Of a stretch of 64,000 bases of DNA, positions 34,640-43,721 are shown piece after piece (within the stretch, counting starts at the first letter, position 1; each line of letters starts with the position of its first letter). The DNA comes from Hymenobacter norwichensis DSM 15439. Its GTDB lineage: Bacteria; Bacteroidota; Bacteroidia; Cytophagales; Hymenobacteraceae. A program made the position numbers and the translations under genes. The stretch covers positions 701,718 through 765,717 of the forward strand of contig NZ_ATVL01000008.1 of the NCBI RefSeq assembly GCF_000420705.1, in the 5' to 3' direction. The notes under the pieces are model-generated. The model saw only the letters and a program-made list of their open reading frames with translations, made no database searches and was not told the DNA's origin.

Positions 34640-36337
34640 CTACTTAGCGTAAGCTACGGCGCGCATTTCCCGGATTACGGTAATCTTGATCTGGCCGGGA
34701 TACTGCATTTCTTTCTCAATTTTCTGCGAGATTTCATAGCTCAGTTCCTGTGCACGCTCGTCCGATACGTTGTCAGCGTTGACCATTACGCGCAATTCGC
34801 GGCCGGCCTGGATGGCGTAGCACTGGAGTACCCCGTCGAAGCTTACTGCCGTTTCTTCCAGTTGCTTGAGGCGCTTGATGTAGCTTTCCATCATCTCGCG
34901 GCGGGCACCAGGGCGCGAGCCGGAAATGGCGTCGCAGGCCTGCACCAACGGCGAAATCATGGCCGTCATTTCCATCTCGTCGTGGTGGGCGCCGATGGCG
35001 TTTACCACGTCGGGGTGCTCTTTGTACTTCTTGGCCAGCTCCATACCCAAGATGGCGTGGGGCAGCTCAGGCTCTTCGGTGCTTACTTTCCCAATATCGT
35101 GGAGGAGGCCGGCGCGCTTGGCGTGCTTCACGTTGAGGCCCAACTCGGCCGCCATGGTGGCGCAAAGGTTGGCTACTTCGCGCGAGTGCTGGAGCAGGTT
35201 CTGGCCGTAGCTGGAGCGGAAACGCATCCGGCCTACCATCTTAATCAACTCAGGGTGCAGACCGTGAATGCCAAGGTCGATGATGGTTTTCTCCCCGATT
35301 TCCACGATTTCCTCGTCGATGTTCTTGCGGGTTTTAGCCACGATTTCCTCGATGCGGGCCGGGTGAATCCGGCCGTCTTTCACCAGCAAGTGCAAGCTCA
35401 GGCGGGCCACCTCACGGCGTACCGGATCAAAGCCCGATATGATGATGGCCTCGGGCGTATCATCCACTATGATTTCAACCCCGGTAGCGGCTTCCAGCGC
35501 CCGGATGTTGCGGCCTTCCCGGCCGATAATCTTGCCCTTCACATCGTCAGATTCGATATTGAATACCGACACGCAGTTTTCAATGGCGTGTTCTGCTGCG
35601 GTGCGCTGAATGGTTTCCAGCACCACTTTCTTGGCGTCTTTGGTGGCCGAAAGCTTAGCTTGGGCTACTACGTCTTTAATGTAGGAAGAAGCCTGAATCT
35701 GGGCTTCATTCTTCAACGATTCTACTAGCTGTTCGCGGGCTTCGGCCGCCGTCAAACCGGAAATAGTTTCCAACTTGCTTTGCACCTGCTGGAGCTGCTC
35801 GTTGAGGTGGTGGCGGGTTTCTTCTAGCTCGGTTTCCACTTCTTCTTCGCGCTGCTGGAGCTTGGCCAGCTGGTTTTCCAGTGTGGTGCGGCGCTTTTCC
35901 TCTTGGGCTTCCAGCTTTTCGCGTTGGGCAGTGCTCTGGGCTTCTATCCGCTCCCGGGTGGCGTCCAGCTCGGTTTCCTTGCGCTGAATCTGCTCTAGCT
36001 GGCGCTGGGTGGTATCAGTAAGCTTCTTGATGGCCTGCTCCTGCTCTACCACGGTGGCGCGGCGGTCGGTTAGCTCCTGATCGAGGGCCTGCTTCTGGCG
36101 GCGGCTTTCCTGCTCCCACTCTTGCTTGAGGGTGCGAAACTTGTCTTTCGACTGTTGAATCCGCTCGTCGCGGGTGCGGTTGGCTTGCTGCTCGGCATCG
36201 GCCAGCAGTTGTTGAGCACGGGCTTTTGCTTCGGCTTCGTGGCCCTGGTTGGCCTTACCGGCCAGCAGGCGCCCCACCACGATGCCGACCACAAGGGACA
36301 GCACGGCGGCTAAGACGATATAAATAGTGGAGGACAT
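34640..36337 (-). CDS. rny: Ribonuclease Y
   Basis: A 565-residue membrane-anchored endoribonuclease that starts mRNA decay. An N-terminal transmembrane helix ([22 protein letters not shown]) is followed by a ~190-residue coiled coil. A KH RNA-binding domain ([28 protein letters not shown]) comes next, then a metal-dependent HD domain ([11 protein letters not shown]..., [15 protein letters not shown]). The C-terminal Rny segment ([20 protein letters not shown]) is complete. Length is slightly above B. subtilis RNase Y. It is the last gene after zapA, a typical Bacteroidota order. Confidence 0.96.
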   Translation of the reverse strand: MSSTIYIVLAAVLSLVVGIVVGRLLAGKANQGHEAEAKARAQQLLADAEQQANRTRDERIQQSKDKFRTLKQEWEQESRRQKQALDQELTDRRATVVEQEQAIKKLTDTTQRQLEQIQRKETELDATRERIEAQSTAQREKLEAQEEKRRTTLENQLAKLQQREEEVETELEETRHHLNEQLQQVQSKLETISGLTAAEAREQLVESLKNEAQIQASSYIKDVVAQAKLSATKDAKKVVLETIQRTAAEHAIENCVSVFNIESDDVKGKIIGREGRNIRALEAATGVEIIVDDTPEAIIISGFDPVRREVARLSLHLLVKDGRIHPARIEEIVAKTRKNIDEEIVEIGEKTIIDLGIHGLHPELIKMVGRMRFRSSYGQNLLQHSREVANLCATMAAELGLNVKHAKRAGLLHDIGKVSTEEPELPHAILGMELAKKYKEHPDVVNAIGAHHDEMEMTAMISPLVQACDAISGSRPGARREMMESYIKRLKQLEETAVSFDGVLQCYAIQAGRELRVMVNADNVSDERAQELSYEISQKIEKEMQYPGQIKITVIREMRAVAYAK

Positions 36338-36471
36338 GGGCTATTGGTTTGGAAGGGAATGATGAAACCACAACCCAGCAAAGGCCACATGCCAAACAAC
36401 CCCGCCGCGCCATCTGCGCCGTTCGGGGTTTCAAACTAAAAATACGCCGGTGCGTTCGTCTGTTTCTCTTC
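36338..36471 (-). ncRNA. Structured zapA-rny intergenic, possible 6S-like RNA (tentative)
   Basis: The 134-bp gap folds strongly on the minus strand. A 7-bp hairpin (TCGTCTG/CAGACGA, 36456-36479) overlaps the zapA stop. A nested hairpin AACCCCG/CGGGGTT with inner GGCGC/GCGCC lies at 36398-36430. GAAACC (36427-36432) can close against GGTTTC (36364-36369). From memory, 6S RNA genes lie beside zapA in several bacteria; the size fits, but I cannot confirm the family. Otherwise these may be leader hairpins of rny. Confidence 0.3.
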
Positions 36472-36762
36472 TCAGACGAGCACCACTCCCGACAGTAGCT
36501 CGTCGAGACGCGCGAGGCGCTCAGTTAGCACGGTGTCGGTACCATCTTTTTCCTTGCTGACTTTCAAACGGTCAGCCATCGTGGACAGAGCAATCATGGC
36601 CAGCAGGTCTTGCTTGTCCTGAATGCCATATAGCTCGCGAAATTCCTTGATCCGCTCACCTAGCAGGCGGCCGGCCATGCGCAGTCGTTCCTCGTCCTGA
36701 GGCTCAACGCGCATCGGGTAATCCCGTTCGGCAATGCGGATTTTGATGGATAATTCGCTCAT
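36472..36762 (-). CDS. zapA: Cell division protein ZapA
   Basis: A 96-residue ZapA. The N-terminal beta/alpha domain (SIKIRIAERDYPMRVEPQDEERLRMAGRLLGERI) is followed by the coiled-coil dimerisation helix (YGIQDKQDLLAMIALSTMADRLKVSKE). ZapA bundles FtsZ protofilaments at the division ring. Length is normal. It lies 31 bp after a coiled-coil gene that itself follows pheT, and upstream of rny. All four genes point the same way, probably one transcription unit with internal structure. Confidence 0.92.
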   Translation of the reverse strand: MSELSIKIRIAERDYPMRVEPQDEERLRMAGRLLGERIKEFRELYGIQDKQDLLAMIALSTMADRLKVSKEKDGTDTVLTERLARLDELLSGVVLV

Positions 36763-36793
36763 GGGAGCAGTCGTGGGTGGGGTGGATGGTCGG

Positions 36794-37090
36794 TTACTCC
36801 CTCAAATAGGCAAGGCACTTATCTATTTCGCGGATGTATTCGTTGAGGCGCAGTTTTAGCTCGTTGACATTGGCCGGCTCGCCGGCTATGGTGTTGACAA
36901 GTTTAACGATATTCTCCTGATTCTGGAAATCCTTGAGCTGCCGCTCCCGGTCGCGCACGTCGGCCTGGAGTTGCTGCACGGTCGTTTGGGCATCGGCCAG
37001 CTCCTCGCGCAACCGCTGATAGGCAGTCACTAAGGTGTTCACCTGCCGCTCCAGGCGGTCTAGTTGAGCAAGCTGTTGAGAAGAGGCCAT
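36794..37090 (-). CDS. Short coiled-coil protein upstream of zapA
   Basis: A 98-residue, almost entirely helical protein (QLAQLDRLERQVNTLVTAYQRLREELADAQTTVQQLQ and onward), heptad pattern clear, ending NELKLRLNEYIREIDKCLAYLRE. Bacteroidota regularly carry such a gene between pheT and zapA; no experimentally based name is known to me. Its size and position suggest a division-ring accessory analogous to ZapB (inference). No signal peptide. A long palindrome separates it from pheT. Confidence 0.8.
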   Translation of the reverse strand: MASSQQLAQLDRLERQVNTLVTAYQRLREELADAQTTVQQLQADVRDRERQLKDFQNQENIVKLVNTIAGEPANVNELKLRLNEYIREIDKCLAYLRE

Positions 37091-37100
37091 TTTTTTGGAT

Positions 37101-37221
37101 TTCCGTTGTCGGTTTTTCGTTTCCGGTCTTGCTGTTGAGCTTCACCTACTCGAACCAGGTGAATTAGTGGGTCTAGTAATTGAAACTCAGCTCGACAGAA
37201 AACGAAAAACCAATAACGAAA
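37101..37221. repeat. Intergenic palindrome between pheT and the coiled-coil gene
   Basis: GGTTTTTCGTTT (37111-37122) pairs exactly with AAACGAAAAACC (37200-37211). Imperfect pairing extends on both sides (TTCCGTTGTC with CAATAACGAA). An inner hairpin TTCACCT/AGGTGAA lies at 37141-37163. It almost fills the gap. Confidence 0.8.
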
Positions 37222-37231
37222 AATGAAACAA

Positions 37232-39667
37232 CTATTTGCGAATTAAGGCTCCCGCTTGCTGTTCAAATTGCTGAATCAGGCGCTGCATCACCGAGTCGAT
37301 GGCCTGCTCGGTCAGGGTTTGGGTGGTATCCTGCAACGTGAAGCTTACCGAGTACGACTTCTTGCCGGCTCCCAGGTTTTCGCCTTCGTACACGTCGAAC
37401 ACGTTCACGGCCTGCAACAGCTTCTTCTCAGTGCGGCGGGCAATCTGCTGCAACTGGTCGAAGGTGATGGTTTTATCGACTACCAACGACAGGTCGCGGC
37501 GCACTTCCGGGAACTTGGGCAGCTCGCGGGCCGCCAGGTTGTTCTTGTATTTCTTGATCAGCCAGTCCCAATCCAGCTCGGCGTACCACACCGGCTGCGT
37601 TACGTCGAGCTGCTTGAGCACCGCGCCCGACACGGCACCGAGCTGCGCTACCGGCTGGTTTTGGGCTAGTACTGTGAGGCCACCCGCCAAGTACGGATGC
37701 TGCACCGGCTGCGAAGTAGGCGCCCCGAAACCCAGCGCCGCCAGCACCTGCTGCACCGCACCCGCCAACTGGTGGTAGGTCGCCTTCTCCGACTTCTGCT
37801 GCCAGGTTTCGGCAGTGGTGTTGCCGGTTAGGTACACCACCAGCTTGTTCTTCTCTTGGTATTGCCCGTCGGCTTGGCGGTGATAGGTTTTGCCGAACTC
37901 GTAGAGCTTCAGGTCGCGCTGGCGGCGGTTGAGGTTGTGGCGCACCACTTCCAGGCCGCTGTGCAGCATGGTGGGGCGCATTACATCAAGGTCGGCGCTG
38001 TTGAAATTGAGCAGCGGCACCAGCTCCTCGTTTTTCTCGCCCGGCTTCTGGAAGTAGGTGGAGTTGGTGATGGAGTTGGTGATGATTTCCGAGAAGCCCA
38101 TGCCGCTCAGCAAGCGGGAAATGTTCTGGCGCAGGATTTCCGGGTCGGGCTTCACGAAGTTGGCCAAGAAGGTAGCCGAGTTGTGGGGCCGCAGCGCCAC
38201 ATGGTCGTAGCCGTAGATGCGCAGAATTTCCTCGATGATATCGGCCTCGCGGGTCACGTCCACCTTGTGCGGCGGCACCGACAGGATCCATTCGGCGTGG
38301 CCGTTGGCGTCTTCGCTTTCCTCGGAAATCAGGATGTCGAGGTCGGTGAGGATCTGGCGAATCCGGTCGGGCGCAATGAACTGGCCTACCAGCTTCTTCA
38401 CGCGGGGCAGGCGCAGGCGCACGGCCGTGTGCCCGATATGCGTCGGGTACTCGTCCACTACGGGCGCGGCCACGGTGGCACCGGCTACTTCCTGAAGCAG
38501 CAAGGCGGCGCGCTTAAGGGCCACGGGCACCATGTGCGGATCGGTGCCCCGCTCGAAGCGGAAAGAGGCGTCGGTTTTGAGCTGTTGCGTCTGGCTGGTT
38601 TTGCGCACGGCGGCCGGCTGGAAATACGCACTTTCCAGGAATACGCGGGTGGTTTTGTTGGAAACACCCGACGTTTTGCCGCCGAACACCCCGGCCAACG
38701 CCATTGGTGCACCGTTGGCATCGGCAATAACCAAGTCCTCTGCCTTGAGGGCCCGCTCGGTGCCGTCCAGCGTCACGAACTTCTCCCCCGCTTCGGCCCG
38801 CTTCACCCGGATTTGGTTGCCGGTGATTTGGTCGGCATCGAAGGCGTGCAGCGGCTGGCCTAACTCATGCAGCACGAAGTTGGTCACGTCCACTACGTTG
38901 TTGATGGGCGACAGGCCAATGCTGCGCAGGCGGCGCTGTAGCCACTCCGGCGACGGCCCAACCTGCACATTTTCCAGCAACAGTCCGGCGTAGCGGGGGC
39001 AGGCTTCGGCGTCTTCAATCGTTACGCCAATGTTCTGCGTGGCCTCGGCGGGGGCGTGGAACTTGCTCACATCGGGCAGGTGGCAAGGCCGGCGCAGCAA
39101 GGCGCGCAACTCCCGGGCTACCCCGTAGTGCGAGGCGGCATCGGCGCGGTTGGGCGTCAGGCCGATTTCGTACACCGAATCGGAACCTAGGCCGAAGTAG
39201 TTGGCAGCAGGCGTGCCGTTCGGCAGGTCGGTGTCCAGCACCATAATACCGGCGTGCGACTGGCCCAGACCAATTTCGTCTTCGGCGCAAATCATGCCCT
39301 CGGAGGCCGCACCGCGGATTTTCGACTTCTTGATTTTGAACGGCTCCCCGGAGCTGGGGTACAGCATAGCGCCCTCCAACGCCACTACCACCCGCTGACC
39401 AGCGGCTACGTTGGGGGCACCGCACACAATCTGGCGGGGCGTACCATCGCCGACGTCCACGGTGGTCAGGCTGAGTTTGTCGGCGTCGGGGTGCTTTTCG
39501 CAGGTCAGGACGGTGCCGAGCACCACGCCGCGTAAGCCGCCCGGCACGCTTTCCAGCTCCTCAATACCCTCCACTTCCAGCCCCGAGCCCGTTAGCAGCT
39601 TGCCGATTTCCACGGCGGGTTTGTCGGTGGGAATGAGCGTGCGGAGCCAGTCGAGGGATATTTTCAT
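37232..39667 (-). CDS. pheT: Phenylalanyl-tRNA synthetase, beta subunit
   Basis: An 811-residue subunit of the (alpha-beta)2 enzyme that charges tRNA-Phe. It shows the N-terminal MKISLDWLRTLIPTDKP, an EMAP/tRNA-binding domain (VVLGTVLTCEKHPDADKLSLTTVDVG), the B3/B4 editing domain (DVTNFVLHELGQPLHAFDAD), B5 (LRLPRVKKLVGQFIAPDRI), the catalytic-like core (PKFPEVRRDLSLVVD) and the C-terminal anticodon-binding fold ending QFEQQAGALIRK. Length is standard for bacteria. pheS is not adjacent. Start ATG 39667. Confidence 0.97.
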   Translation of the reverse strand: MKISLDWLRTLIPTDKPAVEIGKLLTGSGLEVEGIEELESVPGGLRGVVLGTVLTCEKHPDADKLSLTTVDVGDGTPRQIVCGAPNVAAGQRVVVALEGAMLYPSSGEPFKIKKSKIRGAASEGMICAEDEIGLGQSHAGIMVLDTDLPNGTPAANYFGLGSDSVYEIGLTPNRADAASHYGVARELRALLRRPCHLPDVSKFHAPAEATQNIGVTIEDAEACPRYAGLLLENVQVGPSPEWLQRRLRSIGLSPINNVVDVTNFVLHELGQPLHAFDADQITGNQIRVKRAEAGEKFVTLDGTERALKAEDLVIADANGAPMALAGVFGGKTSGVSNKTTRVFLESAYFQPAAVRKTSQTQQLKTDASFRFERGTDPHMVPVALKRAALLLQEVAGATVAAPVVDEYPTHIGHTAVRLRLPRVKKLVGQFIAPDRIRQILTDLDILISEESEDANGHAEWILSVPPHKVDVTREADIIEEILRIYGYDHVALRPHNSATFLANFVKPDPEILRQNISRLLSGMGFSEIITNSITNSTYFQKPGEKNEELVPLLNFNSADLDVMRPTMLHSGLEVVRHNLNRRQRDLKLYEFGKTYHRQADGQYQEKNKLVVYLTGNTTAETWQQKSEKATYHQLAGAVQQVLAALGFGAPTSQPVQHPYLAGGLTVLAQNQPVAQLGAVSGAVLKQLDVTQPVWYAELDWDWLIKKYKNNLAARELPKFPEVRRDLSLVVDKTITFDQLQQIARRTEKKLLQAVNVFDVYEGENLGAGKKSYSVSFTLQDTTQTLTEQAIDSVMQRLIQQFEQQAGALIRK

Positions 39668-39765
39668 GGTGATTGTTGGAAGCTGATTGTTGGTTGTTGG
39701 CGCTAGAAGCTAGCTAGTCGAATAAACTCTTAGCTGGCAACTCACAATTGGCAACAGAGCCGGCA
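39668..39765. repeat. GATTGTTGG repeat region upstream of pheT
   Basis: Right before the pheT ATG lies GGTGATTGTTGGAAGCTGAT, followed by GTTGGTTGTTGG. A similar block is present upstream of the DUF1684 start (40545). Weak pairing with CAACTCACAATTGGCAAC (39739-39756) suggests a degenerate palindrome. Confidence 0.5.
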
Positions 39766-39890
39766 AAGGTACGGATTCAGGTCTGTGGCTTCAATGGCTC
39801 GGCGGGCAACTACTTTCAGGTGCCTGTGGCGAGCGGAAACCCTACTGATTTTGCCTTATAGCTTTTCGTTAGGCCATAGCTACCCAATAC

Positions 39891-40535
39891 TTAGTGGTCC
39901 TTGCCCGCGTGCTCGGCATGGTCGTGGAAGGCTTGCTCGCCGGCTTTGATTTCCACGGCTAGGCGGTTGTCCTGGGGCGGCACGGGGCAGGCGAAACCGT
40001 CGTTGTAGGCGCAGAACGGGTTGTAGGCTTCGTTGAAGTCGAGCACTACTTCGGTGTCGCCGGTGGCAGGCTTAACTACGTCGAGGTAGCGGCCGCCGCC
40101 GTAGGTGACGAAGCCGTTGGTGCGGTCGGTGAAGGGCACGAACAAAGTGGAATCCTTGCCGTCGGCTTTCTGAAACAAGGTCAGCTTGTACTCCTGCTTG
40201 TTGAGAATGAATGTGGCCCGGCCCCAGCGCAGGTATTTGTCGGCTTTGCCCGTGTTGAGCGGGATTTCCACGGTATCAGGCTGGCTGACGGCTTCTAGCT
40301 GCGCCTCGAAACGGTAGGCTTTGTCGGGGGCATAGTAACGCAGGCTGTCGAAGGCGTTGCGCTGGGTTTCGCTGAGCGGTGAGCCTTGCACCCGACGGAA
40401 GCTATCGGTCTTTTCGCGGCGGGCTTTGCGGAGCCGGGCGGCGTACTGGTCGTCGTTGAAAACCAGGTCACTCAGGAAATAGCCGATTACGAGCAGCAGG
40501 CCGAGGCCGATAAGCAATTTGGGATTGAGGCGCAT
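39891..40535 (-). CDS. DUF1684 domain protein
   Basis: A 214-residue protein with an N-terminal signal anchor (LLIGLGLLLVIGYFLSDLVF). A DUF1684 domain follows: YAARLRKARREKTDSFR, SLRYYAPDKAYRFEAQL, RWGRATFILNKQEYKLTLFQ, TDRTNGFVTYGGGRYLDV and the family-defining LDFNEAYNPFCAYNDGFACPVPPQDNRL. The function of the family is unknown; its conserved Asn/Tyr/Cys-rich end could bind metal. The C-terminus is His-rich (HDHAEHAGKDH). The ATG at 40535 is preferred. A complex palindrome follows upstream toward radC. Confidence 0.9.
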   Translation of the reverse strand: MRLNPKLLIGLGLLLVIGYFLSDLVFNDDQYAARLRKARREKTDSFRRVQGSPLSETQRNAFDSLRYYAPDKAYRFEAQLEAVSQPDTVEIPLNTGKADKYLRWGRATFILNKQEYKLTLFQKADGKDSTLFVPFTDRTNGFVTYGGGRYLDVVKPATGDTEVVLDFNEAYNPFCAYNDGFACPVPPQDNRLAVEIKAGEQAFHDHAEHAGKDH

Positions 40536-40544
40536 GTTTTGGGT

Positions 40545-40771
40545 GGTGATTGTTGGGGGCTGATTATTGCAGTTGTAGAGCATGGAAGCCCGTCATGCAG
40601 AGGCAGAGCCGAAGCATCTCGCCTGCTGACGTCAGGATTACCGTTGCAACATCAGCAGGCGAGATGCTTCGGCTCCGCCTCTGCATGACGTTCTACTGTA
40701 GTTCGGACGGCTTCCTGAACCGCTAAGCTGCAACCAGCCTACAAAGCAACAACCAACAATTAACAATCACC
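40545..40771. repeat. Composite nested palindrome (outer GGTGATTGTT arms, inner 42-bp arms)
   Basis: Inner arms 40591-40632 and 40649-40690 pair over 42 bp with two mismatches (starting CGTCATGCAGAGGC, containing GAAGCATCTCGCC). The 16-nt loop is CAGGATTACCGTTGCA. Outer arms (GGTGATTGTT at 40545; AACAATCACC ending 40771) also pair imperfectly through TTGTAG/CTACAA. It spans the gap from the DUF1684 start to the radC stop. Confidence 0.9.
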
Positions 40772-40791
40772 TCCCAACTAGCAACAATCAA

Positions 40792-41547
40792 CTACATCAT
40801 ACTTTCATCGGCGAAGCTAAAGTAGCCGGTGTCGGTGTAGATGAGGTGGTCGAGGATGGGGAGGTCGAGGAACTGGCCGGCTTCTTTGAGCTTGCGGGTG
40901 AGAGCAATGTCGGCGGCACTGGGGTTGCGGTTGCCGCTGGGGTGGTTGTGCACCAGTATCACCGACGACGCCAGTTGCTCCAGCGCCTCCTTGAAAATCA
41001 GCTTCGGGTCGGCCACGGTGCCTGCCACGCCGCCCCGGCTAATGCTCACGGTGCGCATCACCACGTTGGCGCGGTTGAGCAGCACCACCCAAAATTCCTC
41101 GTGCGGTAAGTCCTGCAAATGGGGCTGCACCACGCGGTATATATCGCGCGAGTTGGTGATGGTGGTGCGGGCGGGGGCATCGGCTTCTTTGCGGCGGCGG
41201 CCCAGTTCCAGCGCTGCCACAATGGTAATGGCCTTGGCTTCCCCGATGCCTTTGTGGCGCATCAAATCCTTGATGGACAGCCGCGCTAGGGCGTTCAAAT
41301 CGTTGTTGGCGGCCTTCAGAATCAGCTTGGCCACGTCTACCGCCGAGAGCTTGGCCGTGCCCGAGCCCAGCAGAATAGCCATCAGTTCGGCGTCGGAAAG
41401 GGCGGCGCGGCCCTTCTGCATCAGCTTTTCGCGGGGGCGGTCCTCCTCGGCCCAACTCTTGATACCAAACGAGGCCGGCGTTTCATAGGGTATAGCCGTG
41501 AGGTCTTCAACGGGCTGATTTTCGGACAGATTGTCAACGGATAACAT
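40792..41547 (-). CDS. radC: RadC family protein
   Basis: A 251-residue protein. The N-terminal helix-hairpin-helix region (LSDAELMAILLGSGT, LMRHKGIGEAKAITIVAALELGRR) precedes a JAB1/MPN-like metalloprotease fold with the JAMM residues in SVILVHNHPSGNRNPSAAD. RadC was once linked to DNA repair in E. coli, but its biochemical role is uncertain. Length is slightly above average because of an N-terminal extension (MLSVDNLSENQPVEDL). The ATG at 41547 is used; the gene is divergent from the metallophosphoesterase gene. Confidence 0.93.
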   Translation of the reverse strand: MLSVDNLSENQPVEDLTAIPYETPASFGIKSWAEEDRPREKLMQKGRAALSDAELMAILLGSGTAKLSAVDVAKLILKAANNDLNALARLSIKDLMRHKGIGEAKAITIVAALELGRRRKEADAPARTTITNSRDIYRVVQPHLQDLPHEEFWVVLLNRANVVMRTVSISRGGVAGTVADPKLIFKEALEQLASSVILVHNHPSGNRNPSAADIALTRKLKEAGQFLDLPILDHLIYTDTGYFSFADESMM

Positions 41548-41661
41548 AAGGCATAAGGGTTGCAGGGTCTGGAATTTAAAGCAAAAACCCCGCATCCGCG
41601 ACTACTGCCCTGGCAGCTCCACCTAAACCTATTCCTTCTTGCGCGGGTTTGCCTTCGAACT

Positions 41662-42903
41662 ATGTCAAGACGCACGTTTCCTTTTCTGTTTTTAGCGCTG
41701 GTTGTATTGGGCGAATGGTATGGCTATCAGGCCTTCCGGACGCTGGTGCAACACACTGCGCCCGGCACGCGCCGGCTGGTCTCGATTTTATACTGGGTGG
41801 TGACGGTGACGGTGTGGGGGCTGGGTATCTGGTCGATGCGCAACCGCCACGAGCACCCCTCCTTTAAGTCGTATTTGGGTGGCGTATTGCTGGCCGTTAT
41901 TGCCGCCAAAATGACCATCGTGGTTCCGCTGCTGCTGGAAGATGTGGTACGGTTTAGCCGCTGGGTGTTCCAGGCGCGGCCGGCGGGCGGCGGTAGTGGC
42001 CCAGCCATGCCGCGCAGTGAGTTCATCAGCAAAGCCGCGTTGGTGCTGGGGGCCATTCCGTTCGTGTCCTTGATTTGGGGCATGGCCAAGGGCGGCACCG
42101 ACTATACGGTGAAGCGCATTACGCTGAAGTTCCCCAACCTACCGGCCTCGTTCGACGGGTTCCGGGTGCTCCAGATTTCCGACTTGCACACTGGCTCGTT
42201 TCACAGTAAAGAGCCGTTGCAGCGGGCCGTACAGATCATCAATCAGCAAAACGCCGACATGGTGTTCATGACCGGCGACCTAGTGAACAACTACGCCACC
42301 GAAGTGGAAGAGCACATCGAGACGCTGGCAGGTATCAAGTCCAGCTTACCCATTTACTCCATCCTCGGCAACCACGACTACTCCGACTACGTGGACTGGA
42401 CCCAGGAAGGCGGCGACCCGGCCAAGCTGGCTAACCTGGCCCGGCTCAAGCAAAACCATGCCAAAATTGGTTGGCAACTGCTGCTCGACGAAGCCCGCAC
42501 CGTGGAGCGCAACGGCGAGAAAATAGCCATTTTGGGCGTGCAGAACTGGGGAGGCGTAGGCTTCAAAAAGTACGGCAACCTGGCCAAAACCTACGCCGCT
42601 GCCGACCCCGCCGCGCCGTTCAAGATTCTGCTTTCCCACGACCCCTCGCACTGGGACGGGCAGGTGCACAACTACCCCGATATTGACCTGACGCTTTCGG
42701 GCCATACCCACGGTATGCAGTTCGGCGTGAACCTGTCATTTCTGAAGTGGAGCCCGGTGCAGTACGTGTACAAGCAGTGGGCGGGGCTATACCAACGCGG
42801 GCGGCAATACCTGTATGTAAATGCCGGGTTGGGCTTTATCGGCTACCATGGCCGGGTAGGTTTCTTGCCCGAAATAACGGTGATTGAGCTGCGGCGGGCC
42901 TAA
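41662..42903 (+). CDS. Membrane-anchored metallophosphoesterase
   Basis: A 413-residue protein. About three N-terminal transmembrane helices (FPFLFLALVVLGEWYGYQAF, LVSILYWVVTVTVWGLGIW and YLGGVLLAVIAAKMTIVVPLLLEDVV) plus a further hydrophobic segment precede the calcineurin-like domain. Metal-binding motifs are ISDLHTG, MTGDLVNN, LGNHDYSD, LLSHDPSHW and LSGHTHGMQFG. The family resembles YkuE/YaeI phosphodiesterases, which act on lipid or nucleotide phosphoesters. The ATG at 41662 gives the first helix. Substrate unknown. It ends at a terminator. Confidence 0.92.
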   Translation: MSRRTFPFLFLALVVLGEWYGYQAFRTLVQHTAPGTRRLVSILYWVVTVTVWGLGIWSMRNRHEHPSFKSYLGGVLLAVIAAKMTIVVPLLLEDVVRFSRWVFQARPAGGGSGPAMPRSEFISKAALVLGAIPFVSLIWGMAKGGTDYTVKRITLKFPNLPASFDGFRVLQISDLHTGSFHSKEPLQRAVQIINQQNADMVFMTGDLVNNYATEVEEHIETLAGIKSSLPIYSILGNHDYSDYVDWTQEGGDPAKLANLARLKQNHAKIGWQLLLDEARTVERNGEKIAILGVQNWGGVGFKKYGNLAKTYAAADPAAPFKILLSHDPSHWDGQVHNYPDIDLTLSGHTHGMQFGVNLSFLKWSPVQYVYKQWAGLYQRGRQYLYVNAGLGFIGYHGRVGFLPEITVIELRRA

Positions 42904-42929
42904 TCATTAGCCCCACTTACAGCGTATCA

Positions 42930-42968
42930 AAGCAGCCCCAGCAAGTTTTTGCCGGGGCTTTCTTTTTT
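42930..42968 (+). terminator. Rho-independent terminator
   Basis: AAAGCAGCCCC pairs with GGGGCTTTCTTT around a short inner AGC/GCC, followed by T-run, after the metallophosphoesterase stop. Confidence 0.75.
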
Positions 42969-43068
42969 CAGTTACAAAGTTTTGGGTATCCAATAACCGC
43001 CACTGTAGCTGGGCCGTATACGCGCCCATTACGCTCTTCCCTTTTCCTCTCACATCCCAACTTTGATC

Positions 43069-43698
43069 ATGAAAAAGCTCCTGATGTTTCTCCCGGTTGC
43101 TGCTGCCTTCTCTTTGGCTTCGTGCAACGAAAACAAGCCTGCTGAAACGGCTGAGGCTACCGAAGCCACCACCAGCACCGCCGCCACCGGCGACATGGAC
43201 ACGCAGTACCGCAGCCGCGCTAAGCGCATTGCCGACAAGATGGCCGCTGACATGAAAATCACCGACACGGCGATGGTATCGCGCATCGAAAACTCGTACT
43301 ACACTCGTGCTCAGCGCCTTGGCACGCTGCGTGGCCAGTATACCTCCGATACCACCGGTATGGGTGCTGCTATGCGTGGCGCTTATTCCGAGACGGACAC
43401 CGAAATGAAAGGCTATCTGCCAGCGGAAACATATACCGCTTATGAAACTAGCCGCCCCACCTACTACGAAGATGCCTACATGGACGACTCCAACATGGAG
43501 TCGGGTAGCATGAACAATTCAGCAAGCGCTTCCACTGAAACTGGCAGCATGGACGGCGGCGAAGGTGGCAAGATGAAAGTGAAAGCCGACGGCGACGTGA
43601 AAATCAAGGATGCCGAAGGCAATAAAGCCAAAATTGACGGCGACGACGGCACTGTGAAGCTGAAGCCCGAAAACGGCGAGAAAACCAAAATCAAGTAG
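43069..43698 (+). CDS. Lipoprotein with acidic/lysine-rich repeats, unknown
   Basis: A 209-residue protein with a lipobox signal (MKKLLMFLPVAAAFSLASCNENKP, Cys ~19). An Ala/Thr/Glu-rich linker follows, then a helical middle (YRSRAKRIADKMAADMKITDTAMVSRIENSYYTRAQRLG). The C-terminal section is Lys/Asp/Gly-rich (MKVKADGDVKIKDAEGNKAKIDGDDGTVKLKPENG) built from short alternating charged strands. No family recognised; periplasmic or outer membrane. The start ATG 43069 is chosen over TTG 43063. A terminator follows. Confidence 0.7.
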   Translation: MKKLLMFLPVAAAFSLASCNENKPAETAEATEATTSTAATGDMDTQYRSRAKRIADKMAADMKITDTAMVSRIENSYYTRAQRLGTLRGQYTSDTTGMGAAMRGAYSETDTEMKGYLPAETYTAYETSRPTYYEDAYMDDSNMESGSMNNSASASTETGSMDGGEGGKMKVKADGDVKIKDAEGNKAKIDGDDGTVKLKPENGEKTKIK

Positions 43699-43721
43699 TT
43701 TTCGCCTGATTATTGATTCTG

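Noticed and set aside
34116..34652. 178-residue frame overlapping the 34105 lipoprotein
   Set aside because: Different frame of the same strand; composition is not protein-like, whereas the 34105 frame has a lipoprotein signal.
34862..35728. 288-residue plus-strand frame opposite rny
   Set aside because: Shadow of ribonuclease Y; no independent start context.
37856..38863. 335-residue plus-strand frame inside pheT
   Set aside because: GC-rich shadow frame; pheT motifs on the minus strand are unambiguous.
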